From: Brachyspira pilosicoli
GTDB taxonomy: Bacteria; Spirochaetota; Brachyspiria; Brachyspirales; Brachyspiraceae
NCBI RefSeq assembly: GCF_019402445.1
Contig: NZ_SRZM01000088.1
Location: 1 to 29,026 of the forward strand
Length of the DNA stretch: 29,026 nucleotides
Reading direction: 5' to 3'
The translations under genes were made by a program, and so were the position numbers. The notes beneath the pieces were generated by a model. That model saw only the letters and a program-made list of their open reading frames with translations, made no database searches and was not told the origin of the DNA. Below, piece after piece: positions 1-5,620 of the stretch (positions are counted from its first letter, which is position 1; each line of letters starts with the position of its first letter).

Positions 1-130
1 AAGTTATAGTAATATATATTTTATTATTGTTATAAATAGATAAAAATATTAAGTTGGCAAACGCTATGGCGATTAAACCATAAACGCTTGCCCTTAATAA
101 CTCTTTTTTGAAGGAGAACTTTTTTTCCAT
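1..130 (-). CDS. N-terminus of a small membrane protein, cut by the window edge
   Basis: An open frame starts with ATG at 130, 26 nt downstream of the fliE stop, and runs off the window after 43 codons. The peptide has a basic start (MEKKFSFKKELLRAS) and then one hydrophobic segment at about residues 16-32, so it looks like an inner-membrane protein with a short cytoplasmic tail. No good Shine-Dalgarno precedes it, and translation may be coupled to fliE. In most spirochaetes fliF follows fliE; the visible residues do not let me identify FliF, and I do not recognise the family. That it is coding is inferred from the open frame, its position and the plausible membrane-anchor composition. Confidence 0.5.
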   Translation of the reverse strand, partial: MEKKFSFKKELLRASVYGLIAIAFANLIFLSIYNNNKIYITIT

Positions 131-156
131 TATTTGTTTAATTAAAAAATCATTTA

Positions 157-516
157 TTATCTATATGAAGTTACTTCCTGATAAGCTCTTACAGCTCTAT
201 CAACTACAGCTTTAGTGAAACTGAGTGATAATTCAGCCTCAGCAATAGCGTTCATTACATCAGAAACATCAACTTGATCAGGTCTAATTCCAGCCTGAAC
301 TATAATATTATCTTTATCAACTTGCTTCTGATTAACAGATTCTATTGCATCGCTAAGCATAGTGCCGAAATTACTTATTAAATCATTGTTAGAACTTCTT
401 CTCAACATTTGAGCTGGTCCATAATGACGAGGGTCTGTAGTCTTTAATACAAATCCATAATTATCACCAACATTTCCTGTTTTAGAATAAGCACTCATTA
501 CACTGTTAATATCCAT
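157..516 (-). CDS. fliE: Flagellar hook-basal body protein FliE
   Basis: FliE is a small basal-body protein joining the MS ring to the proximal rod. The 119 residues are typical in length. The C-terminal half carries the family pattern: an FxxxLxxAI-VNxxQ segment around residues 50-65 (FGTMLSDAIESVNQKQ) and a terminal helix with a VMNAIAEAELSLS...AYQEV arrangement like the conserved end of FliE proteins. An AAGGA ribosome site lies 7 nt before the ATG. It is the third gene of flgB-flgC-fliE with 20 nt between flgC and fliE, the usual order for rod genes in spirochaetes. The N-terminal 45 residues are less conserved, as is normal for the family. Confidence 0.93.
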   Translation of the reverse strand: MDINSVMSAYSKTGNVGDNYGFVLKTTDPRHYGPAQMLRRSSNNDLISNFGTMLSDAIESVNQKQVDKDNIIVQAGIRPDQVDVSDVMNAIAEAELSLSFTKAVVDRAVRAYQEVTSYR

Positions 517-536
517 AAAAATATCCTTATATATAA

Positions 537-998
537 TTAATATCTAATAATATTCAAAGCACTTCCAAACATAGTTTTAGCCGATTGAATCATAGTAGAG
601 TTAGCCTCATAAGCCCTAGAAGCTTCCATCATATCAACCATCTCTGTAACAGGATTAACATTTGGCATCTCTACATATCCAGCCTTCTCACCATATTTTA
701 TAGCATCAGGGTGTGAAGGGTCATAAACAAATCTTGTTGCAGTTTCCATATCTTTCTCTATGCTGAATACTCTTACACCTGTACCAACATTAGGCTGCAA
801 AGCTTCTGGTAAAAAAGGACTTCTATATTTATTGCCGTCATCTCTTGGCTTAAATACTACTCTGCTTCTTCTAAAAGCTCCGCCCTCTGTAGTGCGTGTT
901 GTATTAACATTAGCTATGTTGTCTGCTATTACATCAAGTCTTGTTCTTTGTGCAGTTAAACCGCTTCCAGATGTATTAATTATCGAAAATATTCCCAT
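537..998 (-). CDS. flgC: Flagellar basal-body rod protein FlgC
   Basis: FlgC is a proximal rod subunit exported through the flagellar type III apparatus to the periplasm. The 153 residues begin with the rod/hook signature (SGLTAQRTRLDVIADNIANVNTT) at about residues 12-34 and end with the matching C-terminal helix (VNPVTEMVDMMEASRAYEANSTM), which packs with the N-terminal helix in rod proteins. The sequence has no cleavable signal peptide, as expected. A clear AAGGAG lies 7 nt before the ATG. It sits between flgB (30 nt upstream) and fliE (20 nt downstream) and is almost certainly cotranscribed with them. Confidence 0.95.
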   Translation of the reverse strand: MGIFSIINTSGSGLTAQRTRLDVIADNIANVNTTRTTEGGAFRRSRVVFKPRDDGNKYRSPFLPEALQPNVGTGVRVFSIEKDMETATRFVYDPSHPDAIKYGEKAGYVEMPNVNPVTEMVDMMEASRAYEANSTMIQSAKTMFGSALNIIRY

Positions 999-1028
999 TT
1001 ACTCACTCCTTAAAATGATTAACAATAC

Positions 1029-1457
1029 TTAAGCATTGCCTATCATTCTTCTAATATCTCTATATTGAGCATTTACTATTTGAGAAAACATTTGATAGCG
1101 TAAAGTATTTTTAGCTTCCTCAGCCATTTCTTTATCTATATCAACATTGTTTTTATCGTTTCTGTAGTTGGTATCATAATCTACTGTAATTGTAGGAGAT
1201 ACTTCACTATAATTCATAGGCATATTAAAAGGAAAATGTCTTGGGTCTGTTCTTTTTGCTTCCATGCCGTCATATTTCTCACTGTCTAAAGCTCTTGCTA
1301 ATTGATATTCAAAAGTAACATCGCTTCTTTTGAAATTTGGTGTAGAAACATTGGCTATATTATCTGCTATTACTTCTGCTCTAAGCCCATAAACATTTAA
1401 TAGCTTTTTAGCAATAGTCATAGTTTTTGCATATGTTGTATCTGCAAACATACTCAT
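1029..1457 (-). CDS. flgB: Flagellar basal-body rod protein FlgB
   Basis: FlgB is the most proximal rod subunit. The 142-residue protein carries the family signature LRAEVIADNIANVSTPNFKRSDVTF around residues 26-50 and a C-terminal helix (MAEEAKNTLRYQMFSQIVNAQYRDI) like that of other FlgB proteins. The ATG at 1457 follows an AGGAT ribosome site by about 9 nt; a second ATG two codons later is possible but worse placed. It is the first gene of the operon. A sigma-28-like promoter is readable just upstream (1492-1518), implying a leader of roughly 27 nt. msrA ends 308 nt upstream on the same strand and is separated from flgB by the structured block at 1564-1690. Confidence 0.95.
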   Translation of the reverse strand: MSMFADTTYAKTMTIAKKLLNVYGLRAEVIADNIANVSTPNFKRSDVTFEYQLARALDSEKYDGMEAKRTDPRHFPFNMPMNYSEVSPTITVDYDTNYRNDKNNVDIDKEMAEEAKNTLRYQMFSQIVNAQYRDIRRMIGNA

Positions 1458-1491
1458 AATTATAATCCTAATAAAATAATACTTATGTTAA

Positions 1492-1518
1492 GTTTCGGTT
1501 TAATAAAAAAAGGCTTTA
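1492..1518 (-). promoter_or_regulatory. Candidate sigma-28 (FliA) promoter for flgB-flgC-fliE
   Basis: On the minus strand TAAAGCCT (1518-1511) is followed after exactly 11 nt by ACCGAAAC (1499-1492). The enterobacterial flagellar sigma consensus is TAAAGTTT-N11-GCCGATAA, so 6 of 8 and 5 of 8 positions match at the right spacing. Transcription would start near 1484, about 27 nt before the flgB ATG. No sigma-70 promoter of comparable quality is seen in this gap. It is a prediction by eye. Confidence 0.45.
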
Positions 1519-1563
1519 GTAATTTTTTAGCATTATTTTAATTAAAAATATTTTTAATTTTGT

Positions 1564-1690
1564 TCAACTTTTCCAATGGCTTGAGGTGTAGACTTTGTCA
1601 AAGTTTTAGCCATTCGGGCACGCTTCACGAAAGTGCAAATATTTAAGTTCTTCTCTTACGTTTAGCTAAAGTGTAAGTTAAGAGAATAAT
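1564..1690. repeat. Structured, GC-richer intergenic block with nested inverted repeats
   Basis: This part of the 308-nt flgB-msrA gap differs from its AT-rich surroundings. It contains nested arms AATGGCT (1575-1581) and AGCCATT (1608-1614) enclosing the hairpin ACTTTG-T-CAAAGT (1592-1604). Next comes GCAC...GTGC around 1618-1636 with TTCACGAA inside. A third inverted repeat, TTCTCTTA...TAAGAGAA (about 1650-1685), has the palindrome TTTAGCTAAA at its centre. None ends in a proper T-run, so simple termination of msrBA is not obvious. It could be a dispersed intergenic repeat, a small RNA, or a remnant; I see no second copy in this window. Confidence 0.45.
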
Positions 1691-1765
1691 ACTATTTTAT
1701 ATGTAATATAAATTATTAAATTAAAACAATATAAATATATTTATAAATTCAATTTTTAAACAAAC

Positions 1766-2389
1766 TTAAAATATTTTGTTATAGAAATGGCAATAAGGTA
1801 TAGAGCCTTTTCTCTCATAATAGTTTTGATGATAAGCTTCTGCTGGATAGAAGTTTTTATACTCTCTTAAAGTTGTTGCCACATCATAATTTTTTTCTGT
1901 GAGCATATTTATGTATTTTTGAGCTATTTCTTTTTCTTCTTCTGTTTGATAAAAAATAGCTGATAAATATTGTGAACCTATGTCAGGACCTTGACCATTT
2001 TTTTGAGTAAAGTCATGAGTTTCAAAGAATAATTTAACTAGCTCTTCATAAGTAGTTTCATCTGGGTTATATGCAACTCGTACTGTTTCTAAATGTCCTG
2101 TAAGACCTGTGCAAACTTCTTGATATGTTGGGTTTATTTTATGTCCTCCTGCATATCCGCTTACAACTTCATATACCCCTTTGCCTTTTTCAAACCAATA
2201 TTCAGTTCCCCAAAAACAGCCAGAAGAAAAATATGCGTATTTGGCATTGTCTGGAATCATTTTTATTTCCTCCTTATTTTCTTTAATACTTGAAGATTCT
2301 TTAATATTCGAAGATTCGCTATTTAATTTTTCATTACATGATATTAAAGAAAATATAGAAATAGCTGCTATTAATGCAATTTTTTTCAT
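1766..2389 (-). CDS. msrA: Peptide-methionine (S)-S-oxide reductase MsrA, lipoprotein form
   Basis: MsrA reduces the S epimer of methionine sulfoxide in proteins. The 207 residues start with a signal peptide and lipobox ending LISC (Cys18), so the enzyme is probably lipid-anchored outside the inner membrane. A Ser/Glu/Lys-rich linker with short repeats (about 19-43) follows. The catalytic domain begins near residue 50 and holds GCFWG with nucleophile Cys58; a Cys in VCTGLTGH and another near the C-terminus (IPYCHFY) are candidate resolving residues. GAGGT precedes the ATG by about 10 nt. msrB ends 17 nt upstream, so the two are one operon repairing both sulfoxide epimers in the periplasm or on the envelope. 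Exported Msr enzymes need an electron donor, and none is visible here. Confidence 0.93.
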   Translation of the reverse strand: MKKIALIAAISIFSLISCNEKLNSESSNIKESSSIKENKEEIKMIPDNAKYAYFSSGCFWGTEYWFEKGKGVYEVVSGYAGGHKINPTYQEVCTGLTGHLETVRVAYNPDETTYEELVKLFFETHDFTQKNGQGPDIGSQYLSAIFYQTEEEKEIAQKYINMLTEKNYDVATTLREYKNFYPAEAYHQNYYERKGSIPYCHFYNKIF

Positions 2390-2406
2390 ATATAGTTTTT
2401 ACCTCA

Positions 2407-2928
2407 TTATTTGTTTGTACTATCATTAGTTTCTTCAAATTCTGCTTTATTAACAAAATTTAAAGATACAGAATTAATACAATATCTAGTTTGTTTATCA
2501 GTAAAGCCTTCATTGTAAAATACATGTCCTAAATGACCTCCGCATTTTGCACAAGTTACTTCTACTCTGCATCCGTCTTTTACTAATTTTATGTTTTCTG
2601 CAACCGCATCATCAAAACTAGGCCATCCTGTACCAGAATTAAACTTAGCATCAGATTTAAATAGTAAATTACCGCATAGTTTACAAGTATATACTCCATC
2701 AGATTTTACATCTAAAAGATCCCCTGTAAATGGAAACTCTGTACCTTTATTTATTAACACATCATATTCTTTTGATGTTAGTTTTGATGTAGATACTTTT
2801 ATATCATCTATATTATTATTTGATATATTAGCTTTATTTGTTTGTACTATTATGTTATTTATCTCTTTACCATTACAAGATATAAATATAATAGATATTG
2901 TTAAAAGTAATATTATGTATTTATACAA
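2407..2928 (-). CDS. msrB: Peptide-methionine (R)-S-oxide reductase MsrB, lipoprotein form with TTG start
   Basis: MsrB reduces the R epimer of methionine sulfoxide. The start is TTG at 2928, chosen because AGGAG stands 7 nt before it and no ATG exists in the signal-peptide region. The signal peptide ends FISC (Cys18), a spirochaete-like lipobox. After a linker of about 30 residues the catalytic domain runs to the end: zinc-binding pairs CKLC and CAKC, the substrate-pocket motif GTGWPSF, GGHLGHVF, and RYCINSVSL with catalytic Cys150. The total is 173 residues. It lies directly upstream of msrA with a 17-nt gap. A TATAAT-like -10 at 2965-2970 (minus strand) lacks a good -35 partner. Confidence 0.93.
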   Translation of the reverse strand: MYKYIILLLTISIIFISCNGKEINNIIVQTNKANISNNNIDDIKVSTSKLTSKEYDVLINKGTEFPFTGDLLDVKSDGVYTCKLCGNLLFKSDAKFNSGTGWPSFDDAVAENIKLVKDGCRVEVTCAKCGGHLGHVFYNEGFTDKQTRYCINSVSLNFVNKAEFEETNDSTNK

Positions 2929-3009
2929 ATTAAAACTCCTATTAATTTATTTAAATATAAAAAAATTATACATACTATACAAATATAATAAAAATATAAA
3001 TATTTACAA

Positions 3010-3993
3010 TTATTTATATAATTTTAGTGGGAAAGTTAATGTTTTTCCGCTTCTTATATCTAATATATTTCCAGTAGTATCTATAATTTTAGTTCCAAAC
3101 ATAGTAGTAAATCTTTTATATTTTATGTTCACAGGAAGTAGCAAATATTCTATATTACCAGTGTCTATATCAATTCGATAAAGTATCATACTTTCTTTAA
3201 GATTCTTATCGTTTTCCATATTATCTTTTGATATTGCAGGATTGTCAAAATATATTTTTTTATCTAAATAAAATATTCCGCCATCATATTCACAGCTAAA
3301 TACAGATGCCAATTCTACTTTCCATACAATTTTTTTATTACTATAGAATGCTATTGATTTATTTGATTCCATTAATACAAAGTCTTTTCCAACAGAATAT
3401 ACACTGCTTATTTTCATATTTGGGTTTTCTAACTGTATTTTACCATCATTTAAAGTAAGTACATTCACTTGATATAATATTTTATTATTTATAGCAGATG
3501 GATATGTGAACATTACTCTTTTTTCATCAAAAGCTCCATCAGATATAAATGTATTTTCTTTTAAGCTATATACTATTTTTTTATCTTCTATGTTATATAA
3601 AAAAACATTAGTTCTATTAAATTCTTTAGCTCTGCATATTATTAATTTAGGGTTAGCAGTGAAATATGCTTCATAAACATACATTCCAGATAATTCTAAA
3701 AATACTTTATTAGTACCTATCTCTATAATTTTTAATGTATTATTTGAACTATTAGTATTATCCACAGATATAGTTATTATTTTTTTACCATCTAAAGATA
3801 AATCTAATATAGAATATGATTTTGCATTTTTATGGAATATTCTGCATTTATCAAGACTAAAATCATAGAAGAAACTATTATAAGAACCTTTGAAATATGG
3901 GGTAAATATGCCTCTATTATTTTTTTTATCTATATAAATATAATAGTCTTTTTTGTCTGTTTTATTGAAAATAACATTCTGTTTTATTATCAT
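3010..3993 (-). CDS. Beta-propeller-like protein of unknown function
   Basis: I do not recognise a specific family. The 327 residues have no signal peptide or membrane segment. The chain is a series of short beta-strand units alternating with turns (for example ILDLSLDGKKIITISVD, TLKIIEIGTNKVFLEL, VFLYNIEDKKIVYSL), the pattern of WD40- or PQQ-like propeller proteins; the repeat number is unclear by eye. Its ATG overlaps the TGA of the upstream CsgG/FlgT-like gene as ATGA, so translation is coupled and the two probably act together. The upstream product is exported while this one appears cytoplasmic, which is a puzzle. No terminator is evident in the 81 nt before msrB. Confidence 0.6.
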   Translation of the reverse strand: MIIKQNVIFNKTDKKDYYIYIDKKNNRGIFTPYFKGSYNSFFYDFSLDKCRIFHKNAKSYSILDLSLDGKKIITISVDNTNSSNNTLKIIEIGTNKVFLELSGMYVYEAYFTANPKLIICRAKEFNRTNVFLYNIEDKKIVYSLKENTFISDGAFDEKRVMFTYPSAINNKILYQVNVLTLNDGKIQLENPNMKISSVYSVGKDFVLMESNKSIAFYSNKKIVWKVELASVFSCEYDGGIFYLDKKIYFDNPAISKDNMENDKNLKESMILYRIDIDTGNIEYLLLPVNIKYKRFTTMFGTKIIDTTGNILDIRSGKTLTFPLKLYK

Positions 3994-5147
3994 AAGTTCT
4001 TATCCTTTTCTTCATTATTAATTCTTACTTCCATAAGCAAATCAATTTTTGCATTGCTTTTATTTTCTAATATAGCATAATTATCATATAATTCTATTAC
4101 CTTAGCTTTTGTTACTAATGTTTTTTTAGTTTTATAAAATCTATATATATAAAGCATTTCGCTTGTATACCAAAAATCTCCATTAGCATTTTCTCTTGTT
4201 TGTTTATAAACAGAAGAAGAATTATTATTATTAATTGTATTATTATTATATTGTTTAGATATATTGCTTTTTTGATTAGTAGTATTATTAATTAATACTT
4301 GAGAGTTAGTATTTGTTGTAATATATGAATTAGTATTATTATGCACTACAAAATTATTTGGGTCTATATTATTTGTTAATATTCCATTAGTTAGAGAGCT
4401 TTGTTTTCTTTCATTAATTTTATTTATGAGATATTCATTATTAGGAGGTAAGTCTAAATATTTTTCTACACTATATATTCCAAACTCATCTCCTATTTTT
4501 ATATTATTTCTTTTTCCTAAGTTTATAAATATTTTATTATCTTCTATTCTAGTTACAGTTCCAATTAAAGGCGGAATTTGCAAGAATTCTGATATTTCAT
4601 TAGCTATATTATTAAAAGCTAAAATACTAGCCCAACCTAATGCACTTTCATAAAATAAAGCATCTTCAGAATTATATACAACACTATTTCCAGGAAGCAC
4701 ATAACTAGCAGAATTAGTAAAAGTTTTAACTATTTTTTCAGTATTTATATCTATAAGATTAACCTTAAACTCTACATTAGCCGTATCTTTTCCACCTTGT
4801 TTAAGATTAAAATCAAGAACTTCACCACTAATTAAATAATCAGATTCAAAAGTACCTTTAATGAAATCACTAGCTACAGTTATATTTGTAGATAAAGCTT
4901 TATAATCCATAACATTATCATAAGATGCAAAATATGAAATAAGCAAATCATAATCGCTTACATCAAACATATGTGTATTTTTCAAAGATATTTCAAAAGC
5001 TCTAGGCATACCATCATCAACCATATATTTTTCTACCCATTCTTTATCTTTGCTTAAAAATGGAAGCACAGTTACTTTTACACTATATAAATTAGAATTA
5101 AATAATGTTAATAAAAATAGTAATGAAATAATTTTATATTTGAACAT
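3990..5147 (-). CDS. Exported CsgG/FlgT-like envelope protein
   Basis: The 385-residue protein starts with a signal peptide (hydrophobic 4-20, likely cleaved after LYS22) without a lipobox. The mature start VKVTVLPF and the stretch FIKGTFESDYLISGEVLDFNL (about 94-115) resemble the nucleotide-binding-like fold of CsgG/LpoB proteins, and IGTVTRIEDNKIFINLGKRN...IGDEFGIY (about 193-225) resembles the C-terminal module of FlgT-type proteins. A role in envelope assembly or secretion is inference. An Asn/Thr-rich low-complexity insert at about 255-315 is encoded partly by ATT/AAT triplet runs. Its ATG follows the stop of the 39-residue ORF by 4 nt, and its TGA overlaps the next gene. Confidence 0.65.
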   Translation of the reverse strand: MFKYKIISLLFLLTLFNSNLYSVKVTVLPFLSKDKEWVEKYMVDDGMPRAFEISLKNTHMFDVSDYDLLISYFASYDNVMDYKALSTNITVASDFIKGTFESDYLISGEVLDFNLKQGGKDTANVEFKVNLIDINTEKIVKTFTNSASYVLPGNSVVYNSEDALFYESALGWASILAFNNIANEISEFLQIPPLIGTVTRIEDNKIFINLGKRNNIKIGDEFGIYSVEKYLDLPPNNEYLINKINERKQSSLTNGILTNNIDPNNFVVHNNTNSYITTNTNSQVLINNTTNQKSNISKQYNNNTINNNNSSSVYKQTRENANGDFWYTSEMLYIYRFYKTKKTLVTKAKVIELYDNYAILENKSNAKIDLLMEVRINNEEKDKNL

Positions 5148-5151
5148 ATAA

Positions 5152-5271
5152 TTAATAGTCTTTTCCTATAACTTTATCTTTTTGATTTTTTTCATAACTT
5201 GTTATTGTACCTATTGAGATTAAAGCCAATAACAATCCAAAAATAAATATCATTTTTCTTAAAATATTCAT
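5152..5271 (-). CDS. Small single-span membrane peptide (39 residues)
   Basis: This short ORF has strong signs of being real. It starts at ATG 5271 after AAAGG at about 10 nt spacing, ends 4 nt before the ATG of the CsgG/FlgT-like gene, and lies just downstream of a TATAAT promoter (5305-5333). The peptide has a basic start (MNILRKM), one hydrophobic segment at residues 8-24, then a polar, charged tail (SYEKNQKDKVIGKDY). It could be a membrane-anchored accessory to the next gene, an uncleaved signal-like peptide, or a leader that couples translation. I do not know a family for it. Confidence 0.65.
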   Translation of the reverse strand: MNILRKMIFIFGLLLALISIGTITSYEKNQKDKVIGKDY

Positions 5272-5304
5272 TTTTATAATACCTTTTATTTTATTGTTCA
5301 CTAT

Positions 5305-5333
5305 ATTATATATCAAGCATATACCAATTTCAA
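5305..5333 (-). promoter_or_regulatory. Sigma-70 promoter of the 39-aa peptide / CsgG-like operon
   Basis: On the minus strand TTGAAA (5333-5328) is separated by 17 nt from a perfect TATAAT (5310-5305). Transcription would begin near 5298, about 27 nt before the ATG of the small peptide. It is divergent from the metYX promoter, whose -35 lies about 60 nt away. Confidence 0.75.
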
Positions 5334-5394
5334 TACTATTATTAAGCTTTTAAAAAATATATAAATAATTTTATAAAAGTTTTAATAATTACTA

Positions 5395-5423
5395 TTGACA
5401 ATAGTATATTTTTTATATATAAC
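5395..5423 (+). promoter_or_regulatory. Sigma-70 promoter of metYX
   Basis: TTGACA (5395-5400), a 17-nt spacer, then TATAAC (5418-5423): 11 of 12 consensus bases. The start point would be near 5430, giving a leader of about 190 nt before metY. So strong a promoter with so long a leader fits control by attenuation rather than at initiation. Confidence 0.85.
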
Positions 5424-5465
5424 ATATTATTAAAATATAAAATTTTAAGGAAATGTAAAATATTT

Positions 5466-5534
5466 ATGAATAATGCAGTTATTATAAACATGCTTTGCCT
5501 CATGCAAATGCAAAAAATAATTACGGCTGCATAA
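5466..5534 (+). CDS. Methionine/cysteine-rich leader peptide of the metYX attenuator
   Basis: A 22-codon ORF lies inside the metYX leader: ATG at 5466, TAA at 5532-5534. Met occurs at codons 1, 9, 13 and 15 and Cys at codon 11, within the segment NMLCLMQMQ. Four of these seven central codons (9, 11, 13, 15) specify sulfur amino acids, the products of the operon. An AAGGAA ribosome site at 5447-5452 is 13 nt from the ATG, a rather long spacing. The stop lies just inside the 5' half of the antiterminator hairpin, as in trp- and his-type leaders. The peptide probably has no function beyond ribosome positioning. Translation is inferred. Confidence 0.72.
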   Translation: MNNAVIINMLCLMQMQKIITAA

Positions 5535-5585
5535 TAATATTAATTTTGTAAAATTACAGCCGTCAAATTTTTTGGCGGCTTTTTT
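5494..5585 (+). promoter_or_regulatory. Transcription attenuator of metYX: antiterminator and competing terminator
   Basis: Three hairpins can be drawn. A small one, TTTGC (5494-5498) with GCAAA (5504-5508), covers the Met/Cys codons and could be a pause site. The antiterminator pairs ACGGCTG (5523-5529) with CAGCCGT (5557-5563), with an inner arm TAATTTT/AAAATTA. The terminator pairs AGCCGTC (5558-5564) with GGCGGCT (5574-5580) across a 9-nt loop and is followed by a T-run to 5585. The last two share 5558-5563 and so exclude each other. A ribosome stalled at Met15 (5508-5510) would leave 5523 onward free, giving readthrough; one at the stop codon would mask 5523-5529, giving termination. The pairings are seen in the sequence; the regulatory logic is inferred. 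Confidence 0.8.
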
Positions 5586-5620
5586 ATTTTTAAATTACAA
5601 CAAAATATTTAGGAGTTTAT

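Noticed and set aside
760..1032. 90-residue plus-strand frame opposite flgC
   Set aside because: Antisense to a well-conserved gene with no start signals of its own.
2591..3181. 196-residue open frame on the plus strand
   Set aside because: It is antisense to msrB and runs through the AT-rich gap into the next minus-strand gene; it has no recognisable domain and the minus-strand genes are certain.
5430..5620. SAM riboswitch or T-box as the metYX leader element
   Set aside because: No T-box AGGGUGG-type sequence and no SAM-I-like core with its conserved multi-helix junction was seen; the Met/Cys-rich ORF with overlapping hairpins explains the leader better.
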